A stretch of 64,000 nucleotides of DNA from Paenibacillus xylanexedens. Lineage in GTDB: Bacteria > Bacillota > Bacilli > Paenibacillales > Paenibacillaceae. Positions 21,772 through 30,890 of the stretch are shown in pieces. A program made the position numbers and the translations under genes. The stretch lies in the NCBI RefSeq assembly GCF_007680605.1, contig NZ_VEIO01000013.1:1-64000 (forward strand), given 5' to 3'. The notes under the pieces were generated by a model. It saw only the letters and a program-made list of their open reading frames with translations, made no database searches and was not told the origin of the DNA. Each line of letters begins with the position of its first letter. Position 1 is the stretch's first letter.

Positions 21772-23172
21772 TTGAAACGCATGGCAATTGTTCTTGCCGC
21801 AGGGCAGGGCAAACGAATGAAATCCAAATTGTACAAAGTACTGCATCCCGTATGCGGTAAACCGATGGTTGGACATGTGCTGGATGCAGCACTTCGCGCA
21901 GGCGTTGAACGCAGCGTAGTTGTTGTCGGACATGGGGCCGAAGCGGTGCAGTCATTTTTAGGTTCCAGAGCGGAGTACGCACTTCAAGCGGAACAGCTCG
22001 GAACAGGGCATGCTGTAAAACAGGTGAAATCCCTGCTCGGCAATGAACATGGGTCAACGATTGTAGTTTGTGGCGACACGCCTCTCGTTACCAGCGAAAC
22101 GTTGGAAGGTCTGATGAAGCTTCATGAGGAAAGCGGCGCAGCTGCTACAGTTCTCACAGCTGAGCTCGATATACCGAAGGGATATGGACGCGTGATCCGC
22201 GGGGAAGATGGTTCTGTACAGCGAATCGTGGAACAAAAGGATTGCACACCGCAGGAAGATGCCGTAAAGGAAATTAATACGGGCACGTACTGCTTTGACA
22301 ATGCGAAGTTATTCGCCGCACTGGAGAAGGTGACTAACCAGAACGCACAAGGTGAATATTATCTGACAGACGTGGTTGGCATTTTCAAGAGCGAAGGTGA
22401 AGTGGTTGAGGCTTATATGTCTGATGATATTGCGGAGTCCATCGGAGTAAACGACAGACTTGCACTTTCGCAGGCTGAAGCTTATATGCGCGAGCGTCTG
22501 GCTGTCCGTCATATGTTGAACGGTGTAACCATTATTGATCCGTCATCGACATATATCGGAGCAGATGTTACGATTGGATCAGATACGGTATTGTATCCGG
22601 GAACCGTTCTTAAAGGTACTACTTCGATTGGCGAGGCATGTCATATCGGTCCTCATGCAGACATTGAAGACAGCATCATACAAGATGGTGCCGCAATTAA
22701 ACATTCGGTGCTTTCGAAGGCAGAAGTTGGCCCTGATGCGACCGTAGGTCCTTTTGCCAATCTGCGTCCCGGCACTAAGTTAGGTCGAAACGTAAAAATT
22801 GGTGACTTTGTTGAAGTGAAAAATGCTACAATTGATGAAGGATCTAAAGTGTCACATCTCAGTTATATCGGGGATGCACAGGTAGGCAAGAACGTAAATG
22901 TTGGATGCGGGGCAATAACGGTCAATTATGATGGATATAATAAGGCTGTAACCAAGATCGAGGATGATGCCTTTGTAGGCAGCAATGTCAATTTGATTGC
23001 ACCGATTACGGTTGGAAAAGGCGCTTACGTCGTTGCAGGTTCCACCGTGACACAATCCGTTCCTGAGAATGATCTGGCGATTGCTCGTCCACGTCAGGAA
23101 AACAAAGCAGGTTACGCGGAAAAAATCCGCGGACGTGCGAAAGCCAAGAAACAAAACGCTAAACCCGAATAA
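21772..23172 (+). CDS. glmU: Bifunctional UDP-GlcNAc pyrophosphorylase / GlcN-1-P acetyltransferase
   Basis: Encodes 466 residues. GlmU makes UDP-GlcNAc for peptidoglycan and teichoic acids. The N-terminal uridylyltransferase domain has LAAGQGKRMKSKLYKVLHPV (loop and Lys), and the C-terminal half is a left-handed beta-helix of hexapeptide repeats ending in the acetyltransferase site (GCGAITVNYDG). Start TTG 21772 follows AGGAGG by 9 nt; ATG 21781 is an alternative with poorer spacing. Clustered with prs as in B. subtilis. Confidence 0.95.
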   Translation: MKRMAIVLAAGQGKRMKSKLYKVLHPVCGKPMVGHVLDAALRAGVERSVVVVGHGAEAVQSFLGSRAEYALQAEQLGTGHAVKQVKSLLGNEHGSTIVVCGDTPLVTSETLEGLMKLHEESGAAATVLTAELDIPKGYGRVIRGEDGSVQRIVEQKDCTPQEDAVKEINTGTYCFDNAKLFAALEKVTNQNAQGEYYLTDVVGIFKSEGEVVEAYMSDDIAESIGVNDRLALSQAEAYMRERLAVRHMLNGVTIIDPSSTYIGADVTIGSDTVLYPGTVLKGTTSIGEACHIGPHADIEDSIIQDGAAIKHSVLSKAEVGPDATVGPFANLRPGTKLGRNVKIGDFVEVKNATIDEGSKVSHLSYIGDAQVGKNVNVGCGAITVNYDGYNKAVTKIEDDAFVGSNVNLIAPITVGKGAYVVAGSTVTQSVPENDLAIARPRQENKAGYAEKIRGRAKAKKQNAKPE

Positions 23173-23192
23173 GGGGTTTTGATAGCTAATTG

Positions 23193-23211
23193 CCTCCCGT
23201 TAACCGGGAGG
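23193..23211 (+). other. Hairpin in the glmU-prs spacer
   Basis: CCTCCC (23193-23198) pairs with GGGAGG (23206-23211) around GTTAACC. No T-run follows, so it is more likely a processing or stability element than a terminator. Confidence 0.45.
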
Positions 23212-23271
23212 TGCCGACATGTCGCAGACGCTTATAGATTCCAATGAACCAGCACGGAGGGTTTTTATTTT

Positions 23272-24225
23272 ATGACTTATTTTGACTCGAAATTAAAAAT
23301 ATTTACTTGCAATTCTAACCCCAAGCTTGCTCATCAAATTGCTGATTATATCGGGATTCCTATGGGTGAATCTCATACAACCAGCTTTAGTGATGGCGAG
23401 ATTCAAGTGAAACTCTCCGAGAGTGTTCGTGGTTGCCACGTATATATCGTGCAGTCGACTTGCTTGCCGGTTAATGACAATCTGATGGAAATGCTGGTCA
23501 TGATTGATGCATTGAAACGTGCATCGGCCAAAACAATCAACGTAGTTATTCCGTATTATGGCTATGCACGCCAAGATCGCAAAGCACGTTCACGTGACCC
23601 GATTACAGCCAAGCTGGTTGCCAACCTGATTGAAAAAGCAGGCGCAACACGTGTAATCGCAATGGATCTGCATGCGATGCAGATTCAGGGATTCTTCGAC
23701 ATTCCGGTCGATCATCTGCTGGGCGTGCCGATTCTGGCTCAATATTTCCGCTCGAAACAGATTGAAAACCCGGTTGTGGTGTCGCCTGACCACGGTGGTG
23801 TGGTTCGTGCGCGCAAATTGGCTGATTTCCTGAATGCGCCACTTGCGATTATCGACAAACGTCGTCCTGAGCCGAACGTCAGCGAAGTTATGAATATTAT
23901 CGGTAATATCGAAGGCAAAACAGCGATTCTGATAGATGACATCATTGATACTGCCGGAACAATTGTACTGGGAGCGAATGCTCTGATGGAAGGCGGCGTG
24001 AAGGAAGTATATGCATGCTGTACTCACCCGGTATTGTCTGGCCCTGCGATGGAACGTTTGGAAAATGCGCCGCTGAAGGAAGTCATCGTAACGGATACAA
24101 TTCCGATTACACATGCAAATCCAACAAGCAAGCTTAAAGTGCTTTCTGTAGCACCATTGCTTGGGGAAGCGATCATCCGGGTTCATGAGGAATTGTCAAT
24201 CAGCAAGCTGTTTGAAATTGAATAG
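23272..24225 (+). CDS. prs: Ribose-phosphate pyrophosphokinase
   Basis: Encodes 317 residues. Prs makes PRPP from ribose 5-phosphate and ATP for nucleotide, His, Trp and NAD synthesis. The family blocks FSDGEIQVKLSESVRG, YYGYARQDRKARSRDPI, the metal loop DLHAMQIQGFF, VVSPDHGGVVRAR and the PRPP loop ILIDDIIDTAGT are intact. SD CGGAGGG precedes the ATG. PRPP is also the ligand of PurR and a substrate for Hpt and NadC encoded nearby. B. subtilis has ctc next; here it is missing. Confidence 0.96.
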   Translation: MTYFDSKLKIFTCNSNPKLAHQIADYIGIPMGESHTTSFSDGEIQVKLSESVRGCHVYIVQSTCLPVNDNLMEMLVMIDALKRASAKTINVVIPYYGYARQDRKARSRDPITAKLVANLIEKAGATRVIAMDLHAMQIQGFFDIPVDHLLGVPILAQYFRSKQIENPVVVSPDHGGVVRARKLADFLNAPLAIIDKRRPEPNVSEVMNIIGNIEGKTAILIDDIIDTAGTIVLGANALMEGGVKEVYACCTHPVLSGPAMERLENAPLKEVIVTDTIPITHANPTSKLKVLSVAPLLGEAIIRVHEELSISKLFEIE

Positions 24226-24246
24226 GATGTCTGCATAAAGTAGTAG

Positions 24247-24305
24247 AGGGGTTACGTCTTCCGGTTGAACGGAAAATGTAACCCCTGTCGGCGTGCCGTT
24301 TTTAA
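24247..24305 (+). terminator. Terminator-like hairpins after prs
   Basis: AGGGGTTAC (24247-24255) pairs with GTAACCCCT (24278-24286), with inner TTCCG/CGGAA pairing. It is followed by a small CGGC-GT-GCCG element and T5. Confidence 0.6.
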
Positions 24306-24311
24306 TGTGAT

Positions 24312-24345
24312 AAAAAACCGCCTGGCGCATTAATATCCCGGGCGG
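24312..24345 (-). terminator. Terminator of the minus-strand orphan gene
   Basis: On the minus strand CCGCC...GGCGG with an inner GG/CC extension is followed by T6. It overlaps the 3' end of the 66-residue ORF and supports that gene being transcribed. Confidence 0.6.
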
Positions 24346-24530
24346 GAAATAAAACGGAAACGGCGTCTGTGAAAGAGTGTATCGGCAATTTCGACAAATT
24401 GACTATCAAAACGGGTAATCACACCAATCTCGATATGGGTGTCACGGTCGTACACTTGCACAGGCACGTGATGTTCCAGATGATAAATAAAGTCACTATG
24501 TTGAGTCAGTTGTCCGTTATCTTCGCGCAA
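24330..24530 (-). CDS. Small protein of unknown function (minus strand)
   Basis: Encodes 66 residues with a TTG start; GGAAGGTGA on the minus strand (around 24539-24551) is a good SD at ~8 nt. The protein (VQVYDRDTHIEIGVITRFDSQF in part, ending RRRFRFISRPGY) has alternating hydrophobic residues typical of small beta-barrels, with a basic aromatic end. I do not recognise the family. It is antiparallel to prs and pth and has its own terminator. B. subtilis has ctc in this place. Coding evidence is SD, terminator and protein-like composition only. Confidence 0.6.
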   Translation of the reverse strand: MREDNGQLTQHSDFIYHLEHHVPVQVYDRDTHIEIGVITRFDSQFVEIADTLFHRRRFRFISRPGY

Positions 24531-24646
24531 AACCCGCTCACCTTCCTAGGTGGATAAATGTTCAATACGTACTTTCCTGATATTATATGAAATATAACAT
24601 TCGAAGTCCATGCTTCACCTAATGGATGCTCGAAGGAGGGAACAAG

Positions 24647-25207
24647 ATGAAGTGGATTGTCGGACTTGGAAATCCAGGTTCAAACTATGCCAAAACCCGG
24701 CATAATATCGGTTTTATGGCACTGGATCGATTGGCAGATCGCCATAACATTTCGATTACACAGAACAAGTGTAAAGCACTGATCGGAGAAGGCAACATTG
24801 GCGGCGTCAAGACGGTGCTAATCAAACCGATGACCTATATGAACCTTTCGGGTGAATCGGTACGAGCTTACATGGATTTTTATAAAGTGAGTCTGGAAGA
24901 TCTAATCGTCGTATACGACGATATGGATACAGAAATCGGCAAGGTGCGATTACGTTATCAGGGCAGTGCCGGTGGACATAATGGAATCAAGTCCATCATT
25001 CAGCACACAGGTACACAGCAGTTTAATCGGGTTCGTATGGGTATATCAAGGCCTGATCCAGGACATGCCATTGTAGATTACGTACTGTCAACGTTCATGA
25101 AGAAAGAAAAAGAAGCGCTGGAGCAGACGATTGAGCAAACATGTGATGCGCTGGAATATAGTTTGACGAATACGTTTGAGCAAACGATGGCGAAATTCAA
25201 CGGCTGA
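24647..25207 (+). CDS. pth: Peptidyl-tRNA hydrolase
   Basis: Encodes 186 residues. Pth (SpoVC) recycles tRNA from peptidyl-tRNA dropped from ribosomes. The catalytic His20 in GNPGSNYAKTRHNIGF, the KPMTYMNLSG block, the DDMD motif and GSAGGHNGIKS are present. ATG 24647 lies after AAGGAGGG (24633-24640); the longer frame from 24626 contains that SD. Followed by fin and mfd as in B. subtilis. Confidence 0.96.
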   Translation: MKWIVGLGNPGSNYAKTRHNIGFMALDRLADRHNISITQNKCKALIGEGNIGGVKTVLIKPMTYMNLSGESVRAYMDFYKVSLEDLIVVYDDMDTEIGKVRLRYQGSAGGHNGIKSIIQHTGTQQFNRVRMGISRPDPGHAIVDYVLSTFMKKEKEALEQTIEQTCDALEYSLTNTFEQTMAKFNG

Positions 25208-25278
25208 TGCATTCGAGTAAAATGGAAGCTACACTGGAAAAAAGATTAAAGCGACGACTTTGATTCGGACAACCTGGG

Positions 25279-25285
25279 CATACTG
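25279..25285 (+). promoter_or_regulatory. Possible sigma-F -10 element before fin
   Basis: GGGCATACTG (25276-25285) fits eight of ten positions of the sigma-F -10, but the -35 at the expected distance is poor. B. subtilis fin is sigma-F dependent. Confidence 0.3.
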
Positions 25286-25316
25286 GATGTATAAACCATG
25301 TTCAGGAGGCATAATT

Positions 25317-25547
25317 ATGTCAGTGAATTATGTATGTCGGCATTGCCGTACCTTTATAGGCCAGATTGATTCGGCTAAAATTACGGAAGCACAGCTCGGT
25401 TTTCATTTCTTGACCCCCGACGAGCGGAGGGATATAATAGCGTATAATTCCGGTGGTGATGTTACCGTTCGAATTACATGCGATTATTGTAAGGAAGCGC
25501 TGGAACACAACCCCGAGCTGAGCCTGCTTGCAAATCCGCTCCAGTAG
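25317..25547 (+). CDS. fin: Anti-sigma-F factor Fin (YabK)
   Basis: Encodes 76 residues with a four-cysteine zinc site: Cys7/Cys10 (CRHC) and Cys55/Cys58 (CDYC), and the family block LGFHFLTPDERRDII. Fin is made in the forespore and inhibits sigma-F to help the switch to sigma-G; it pairs functionally with Gin near the window start. ATG 25317 has CAGGAGG at 7-8 nt. It sits between pth and mfd, exactly as in B. subtilis. Confidence 0.93.
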   Translation: MSVNYVCRHCRTFIGQIDSAKITEAQLGFHFLTPDERRDIIAYNSGGDVTVRITCDYCKEALEHNPELSLLANPLQ

Positions 25548-25608
25548 CTATTGCCTGTAGGGATTTAATTCATGCTATTGAATGGATAAATGTTGAAAAA
25601 TGACAGAG

Positions 25609-25642
25609 AGGATGACCGCGGTTACAGCGGTTTGTCCTTTTT
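25609..25642 (+). terminator. Terminator after fin
   Basis: AGGAtgACCGC and GCGGTTtgTCCT pair with small internal loops, followed by T5. Confidence 0.8.
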
Positions 25643-25888
25643 ATAGCCTTGGCAGCCTGCTGAGGCTTCTTTTCAGTTGGAACAGAATCCATGGTGTATT
25701 CAACTTTGTAATAGAATTCAGAGTGGTCCTGTAGGAACAGATGTGGAAATGTTTAGAGTAATCCTTTATGATGAAACAGGACAAAAAGGAATAAGTATCC
25801 AGTTTTTAAAGATTCCAATGACCGAAGATGCTGCACATCATATGTGCAATATTCTATAATCAAGAAAGTTATAAGAGAGGTGCCCCTT
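25643..25888. other. fin-mfd spacer
   Basis: Contains a 36-codon frame from ATG 25749 to 25859 (MFRVILYDETGQKGIS...) that looks protein-like but has a poor SD; a 60-codon version from TTG 25677 also lacks one. No promoter with two good boxes was recognised for mfd. Confidence 0.35.
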
Positions 25889-28800
25889 TTGTTACAAGCA
25901 CTCATACAGGCTTTTTCCAAAGATCCGGACTTTGCGTCCATTACAGCCGGGGTTAAATCCGGCATGAAGGAGCAATTGGTTTCGGGCCTATCCGGTTCGG
26001 CTCGTCAGATTATGCTGGCTACGCTACACCAAGAGATGAATCGACCATTGCTCGTCGTGACACATAATATGTTTGCTGCACAAAAAATAGCGGAAGATTT
26101 GCAGGAAGCGCTTTCATCAGATCAGGTGTTGATCTATCCTGCGAATGAACTTGTTGCTGCTGAGGCGGCGGTATCTAGTCCGGAAACACTCGCTCAGCGC
26201 ATAGAAGTATTGGTCCGTTGCGCTCAGGGTTTCAGGGGCATTGTTGTCATTCCTTTTTCAGGGGTAAGACGTTATGTTCCACTGCCGGAAGTCATGGCAA
26301 ATGCACATATCCAGCTTAAGCAAGGCAGCACGCTTCAACTGGATTCGTTCTTGCTTGAGATGGTAACGCTTGGATATGAACGGGTAGAGCGAGTTGAATC
26401 TCGCGGAGAGATGAGTGTACGTGGAGGCATTATCGACTTCTATCCAGTGACTTCATCGATTGCATATCGGGTGGAGTTATTTGACGACGAAATCGATTCC
26501 ATTCGTACATTTGACCCTGCGGATCAGCGCTCCATTGAACGGATAGAGGAAATTACTGTTTTGCCATGTAAAGAATTAATCGCTGATCGGGAACGTATGG
26601 GGAAGGCAGCGGATACGGCGGCCATCTTGCTTGAACAGCAGTTGGAGAAAATGACGGATCGCCAGGCAAAGTTGCGCCTTCGGGAAGAGATGCATCGGGA
26701 GATTGAGTTGCTGCGTCAGCATGTCTATTTTTCGGAAATGTACAAATACATCTCCCCGCTTTATCCTGAGAATAAAACGATTTATGACTATATGCCGGAG
26801 GATACCATTCTGGTGATGGATGAGCCGGCAAGATTGTCGGAAACCTCGAAACAACTCGATAGAGACGAATCGGAGTGGAACTTGCATCTGATGCAAAATG
26901 GCAAAACCTTGCCGGACCTGCCGTTATCGGCAGATGGGGATGATTTGCTCTATGAGCGTCCATTCCAGACTATCTTTATGTCGATCTTTTTGCGTCAGGT
27001 TCCGCATACCCAGCCACAGAATATTCTGAACTTTATCAGCCGGGGCATGCAGGATTTCCACGGACAGATGAACGTGCTGAAGGCGGAGATGGAACGCTGG
27101 CAGAAGGCGGGCGTGCAGGTGCTGATGCTGGCTAATGGCGAGGAGCGGATGGACCGGATGCGCCGGGTGTTGCAGGATTACGACATCCCTGAGCCAGAGA
27201 TGCTGAATGGGAACTTGCAAACCGGTTTCGAGATGCCGTCCATTCATTTGGCGGTCATTACGGAAGGCGAGATGTTTTCGCAGAAGCAGCGTAAAGCTCG
27301 TAAACCGGTTCGAAACATCGATAATGCCGAGCGGATCAAGTCCTATAGCGAGCTGAAAGTGGGCGATTATGTCGTTCACCAAAATCACGGGATTGGTAAA
27401 TACCTGGGTATTGGTACGCTTGAAGTTGCCGGTATTCACAAAGACTACATGCACATTCTGTATGCAGGCGGCGACAAATTGTCTGTTCCGATTGAACAGA
27501 TTGATCTCATTCAGAAATACGTGGGTTCCGAAGAGAAGGAGCCGAAAATATACAAGCTGGGCGGTAACGAGTGGACACGGGTTAAAAATAAGGTTCGTTC
27601 ATCCGTTCAGGATATCGCCGATGATCTGATCAAGCTGTACGCAGAACGTCAAACATCTAAAGGCTATGGGTTCGACAAGGATTCGGCAGAGCAGCAGGAA
27701 TTCGAAGACATGTTCCCTTACGACGAGACACGGGATCAGATGCGCGCGATTGAAGAAATCAAAAAAGATATGGAACAAAACCGTCCCATGGATCGTTTAT
27801 TGTGTGGAGACGTTGGTTACGGGAAAACTGAAGTTGCGATTCGGGCTGCATTTAAAGCTGCAATCGAGGGCAAACAGGTGGCGGTACTGGTTCCGACCAC
27901 AATTTTGGCTCAGCAACACTATGAAACGTTCCGTGAGCGTTTCTCCGGTTATCCGTTCAATATTCATGTCCTTAGCCGGTTCCGTTCCCGCAAGGAACAG
28001 AATGAGACGGCCAAAGGTATCAAAGCCGGTACAATAGACATTGTTATCGGTACGCATCGTTTGCTGTCACAGGATCTGGTATTTAAAGATCTGGGATTGC
28101 TTATTGTCGATGAGGAGCAACGTTTTGGTGTAACACACAAGGAGAAGCTCAAGAAGCTCAAAACAAACGTGGACGTGTTGACCCTAACGGCAACCCCGAT
28201 TCCGCGTACTTTACACATGTCCATGTTGGGTGTACGTGACTTGTCCGTTATTGAGACACCGCCAGAGAACCGTTTCCCGGTTCAGACTTACGTGGTAGAA
28301 CATAGTCAGGCGCTTGTTCGTGAAGCGATTGAGCGTGAATTGGCGCGTGGTGGTCAGGTATATTATCTCTACAACCGGGTACAAGGCATTCAGGAAATGG
28401 CTGCTGAAATCTCGGATCTGGTACCAGAAGCCAAAGTGGGCGTTGGACATGGACAGATGACTGAAACCGAGCTGGAGAAGACGATTCTCGACTTCCTGGA
28501 CGGAGAGTATGATGTACTCGTGAGCACAAGTATCATTGAAACAGGTGTGGACATTCCAAATGTAAATACACTAATTGTGCATGATGCAGACAAAATGGGA
28601 CTTTCCCAGCTGTATCAGTTGCGTGGAAGGGTAGGACGGTCTAACCGGATTGCCTATGCGTATTTCACGTACCAGCGGGACAAAGTGCTTACCGAAGTTG
28701 CCGAGAAGCGTCTGCAATCGATCAAGGAGTTCACAGAGCTTGGTTCGGGGTTCAAAATCGCGATGCGAGACTTGTCCATCCGCGGGGCCGGTAACTTGCT

Positions 28801-29416
28801 TGGAGCAGAGCAACATGGCTTTATCGCCTCCGTCGGGTTCGATCTGTACTCACAGATGCTGGCGGAAGAGATCAACAAACGTAAAGTTACCATGCTGGGC
28901 GAAGAGCCTGTTCCTTCCGATCAGTGGAATACAACGCTAGATCTCAGTATCGATGCCTACTTGCCATCGGATTATATTTATGACAGTATTCAGAAGATTG
29001 AGATCTATAAAAAGGTCGCAGTTATTGCTTCCTTCGACGATGCAATGGAACTGGAGGACGAACTGGTTGACCGCTTCGGTGATTTACCGGAAGCTGTCAT
29101 TAATCTGATGGCGGTGGCCCGCCTCAAAGTATATGGCAAAATCTACGGTATTGAGTCCATCACGCAGCGTGGAGATGATCTCACGGTCAAGTTTTATGAA
29201 GGACGTGAACATGCCTTCGAGCTGTCAAAAATCGCGCACATTGGAAATCAGTTCGAAAGACGTGTACAATTTGAACAAGGACCCCATATGCTGATTCATG
29301 TCAAAGGCAAGGGTCTTGGGGATAAGCAACTGATGGAGCTGGTAGAAAAGTTTCTGGAGTCCATGAAGACTGCTTTTAAATCAAAGGGGGAACTAAAAGA
29401 TGTTAGCAAAGTATAA
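25889..29416 (+). CDS. mfd: Transcription-repair coupling factor Mfd
   Basis: Encodes 1175 residues (B. subtilis 1177). Mfd removes RNA polymerase stalled at lesions and recruits UvrA. Order of domains: UvrB-like N-terminus with GLSGSARQ, the RNAP-interaction (CarD-like) domain KVGDYVVHQNHGIGKYLG, then RecG-type helicase motifs (Walker A GDVGYGKT near 640, DEEQ near 741, TATPIPRTL), and a C-terminal TRCF domain. I start at TTG 25889 (MLQALIQAF) with AGAGAGG 8 nt upstream; the frame runs back to 25844 without SD. The next gene overlaps by 17 nt. Confidence 0.96.
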   Translation: MLQALIQAFSKDPDFASITAGVKSGMKEQLVSGLSGSARQIMLATLHQEMNRPLLVVTHNMFAAQKIAEDLQEALSSDQVLIYPANELVAAEAAVSSPETLAQRIEVLVRCAQGFRGIVVIPFSGVRRYVPLPEVMANAHIQLKQGSTLQLDSFLLEMVTLGYERVERVESRGEMSVRGGIIDFYPVTSSIAYRVELFDDEIDSIRTFDPADQRSIERIEEITVLPCKELIADRERMGKAADTAAILLEQQLEKMTDRQAKLRLREEMHREIELLRQHVYFSEMYKYISPLYPENKTIYDYMPEDTILVMDEPARLSETSKQLDRDESEWNLHLMQNGKTLPDLPLSADGDDLLYERPFQTIFMSIFLRQVPHTQPQNILNFISRGMQDFHGQMNVLKAEMERWQKAGVQVLMLANGEERMDRMRRVLQDYDIPEPEMLNGNLQTGFEMPSIHLAVITEGEMFSQKQRKARKPVRNIDNAERIKSYSELKVGDYVVHQNHGIGKYLGIGTLEVAGIHKDYMHILYAGGDKLSVPIEQIDLIQKYVGSEEKEPKIYKLGGNEWTRVKNKVRSSVQDIADDLIKLYAERQTSKGYGFDKDSAEQQEFEDMFPYDETRDQMRAIEEIKKDMEQNRPMDRLLCGDVGYGKTEVAIRAAFKAAIEGKQVAVLVPTTILAQQHYETFRERFSGYPFNIHVLSRFRSRKEQNETAKGIKAGTIDIVIGTHRLLSQDLVFKDLGLLIVDEEQRFGVTHKEKLKKLKTNVDVLTLTATPIPRTLHMSMLGVRDLSVIETPPENRFPVQTYVVEHSQALVREAIERELARGGQVYYLYNRVQGIQEMAAEISDLVPEAKVGVGHGQMTETELEKTILDFLDGEYDVLVSTSIIETGVDIPNVNTLIVHDADKMGLSQLYQLRGRVGRSNRIAYAYFTYQRDKVLTEVAEKRLQSIKEFTELGSGFKIAMRDLSIRGAGNLLGAEQHGFIASVGFDLYSQMLAEEINKRKVTMLGEEPVPSDQWNTTLDLSIDAYLPSDYIYDSIQKIEIYKKVAVIASFDDAMELEDELVDRFGDLPEAVINLMAVARLKVYGKIYGIESITQRGDDLTVKFYEGREHAFELSKIAHIGNQFERRVQFEQGPHMLIHVKGKGLGDKQLMELVEKFLESMKTAFKSKGELKDVSKV

Positions 29417-30545
29417 AAAAGTGGGAAAAGTGCTGTCCGTAAGTTTGGTAGCAGTACTGTCCCTGTCCTTGCTTGCCGCATGTGGCAAGAAGGAAGAAGC
29501 AAAAGCACCAGAATCGACAGATAACAGCGCTGTTGTAGCTACGTATGATGGTGGCACAATTACAGCGAATGAATTCGACATGGAACAACGTGTTATGAAA
29601 TTCCTCTATCCAGAGTATGCACAGATGATGGATATGGATGATTTTAAGGAATACTTGGTGAAGCAAGAGATTGCTTATGAATATTTGAGTGGCAAAGCAA
29701 GTGAAGAAGCCAAAACGGCCGGAGCCAAAACAGCATCCGAACAATTCGACAAAATGAAGGCTTCCGTGAAGGAAGAGCAATGGACTGAGATGTTGAAAGC
29801 TCAAAATTTAACAGACCAGAATATTAAAGACTACATGACTCGGATCATGACAGTAATCAAAGATAAAGAAACAGGCGTAACCGAAGATGCGATCAAGGCA
29901 GAGTTTGAGAAAAACAAGGATCAGTTCACAACCGCTTCTGTACGTCACGTATTGATCGGATTCACGGATTCAAAAACACAGAAAGAACGTAAGAAAGAAG
30001 ATGCATTGAAGTTAGCGAAAGAAGTAAAAGCGAAACTTGAAGGCGGAACTGATTTTGCTGAAATCGTGAAAAAATATTCAGATGACACTAGGTCTGTACC
30101 TGATGGTGGATTGTATAAAGATACACCTGTTTCAACTTGGGTAGAAGCTTTCAAAGAAGCTGCTAAAACACTGCCATTGAATAAAATCAGTGATCCTGTT
30201 GAAACAGAGTACGGTTACCACGTTATGAAAGTGGAAGCTCGCACAGAAGCGGACTTCTCCAAGTTGACAGCGGAACAAAAAGAAACATTGAAAAGCCAAC
30301 TGGCTGCTGCAGAGATCGATACGTTTATGCAAAAAGAGCTGGACAAAATCGTTAAAGAAGTGAAACTTCCTAAGACGGAGAAAAAAGAGGAAGGCACTAC
30401 TGAAGGTACGACAGGTACTGGTACAGAAGGCACGAAAACAGATGAATCAAAAACCGATTCTAAAGGTACGGATGCGAAAACCGATCAAGGTACAACAGGA
30501 ACAGACAAAGATGCAAAAACCGAAGAAGGTACAAGCAGTAAATAG
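29400..30545 (+). CDS. PrsA-like foldase lipoprotein (parvulin-type PPIase)
   Basis: Encodes 381 residues: signal peptide with lipobox LAAC (Cys28), an N-terminal SurA-like helical domain, a parvulin PPIase domain (about 175-275; VRHVLIGF, GTDFAEIVKKYSDD, GGLYKDTPVSTW, GYHVMKVE) and a 50-residue tail of Thr, Gly, Glu, Lys, Asp repeats. Such proteins fold secreted proteins outside the membrane. AAAGGGGG precedes ATG 29400, inside the end of mfd, so translation is coupled. B. subtilis has spoVT directly after mfd; this is an insertion relative to it. The low-complexity tail may reach into the wall. Confidence 0.9.
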   Translation: MLAKYKKVGKVLSVSLVAVLSLSLLAACGKKEEAKAPESTDNSAVVATYDGGTITANEFDMEQRVMKFLYPEYAQMMDMDDFKEYLVKQEIAYEYLSGKASEEAKTAGAKTASEQFDKMKASVKEEQWTEMLKAQNLTDQNIKDYMTRIMTVIKDKETGVTEDAIKAEFEKNKDQFTTASVRHVLIGFTDSKTQKERKKEDALKLAKEVKAKLEGGTDFAEIVKKYSDDTRSVPDGGLYKDTPVSTWVEAFKEAAKTLPLNKISDPVETEYGYHVMKVEARTEADFSKLTAEQKETLKSQLAAAEIDTFMQKELDKIVKEVKLPKTEKKEEGTTEGTTGTGTEGTKTDESKTDSKGTDAKTDQGTTGTDKDAKTEEGTSSK

Positions 30546-30635
30546 TTTGATTTACAGCGATTGTAACATACGTCTCAGGGAAGCCTAAGAAGCGTGCTGA
30601 AACGGGTTATACTCACTGTAACATGGACAACCTAT

Positions 30636-30684
30636 AACGAAGCACGGGAGGACCACGGTTCTTTCTGTTGCTTCGTTTTTTTTG
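30636..30684 (+). terminator. Terminator after the prsA-like gene
   Basis: AACGAAGCA pairs with TGCTTCGTT around a 24-nt loop, followed by T8 in all. It closes the mfd-prsA-like unit. Confidence 0.85.
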
Positions 30685-30764
30685 TTTACATGGAGCGTAA
30701 ACGAGTAGAGAGACAATTTTTGTCACTTTATAAAAAAGTTAATTCAGGATATTCCGCAAAGCAT

Positions 30765-30794
30765 GTATAAGGATATGGGAACAGATGAATACTA
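30765..30794 (+). promoter_or_regulatory. Candidate sigma-G promoter of spoVT
   Basis: GTATA-N18-AATACTA fits the sigma-G consensus GHATR-N18-CATWHTA with one mismatch. B. subtilis spoVT is a sigma-G gene. Confidence 0.6.
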
Positions 30795-30890
30795 TGGTCA
30801 AGAAATCACACTAAACGTTCTGGGACTTTCCTCTACCCATTAAGGAACAGTAGTTGAAAAATCTTCTCGAGAAAGTGGGGCAACATGTAA

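Noticed and set aside
25749..25859. 36-codon protein-like frame before mfd
   Set aside because: Reads like protein but lacks a proper SD and a clear start; kept only as a note in the spacer entry.
26553..29000. Several 80-176-codon minus-strand frames inside mfd
   Set aside because: Typical antisense shadows of a highly coding + strand gene; no SD and no domain content.
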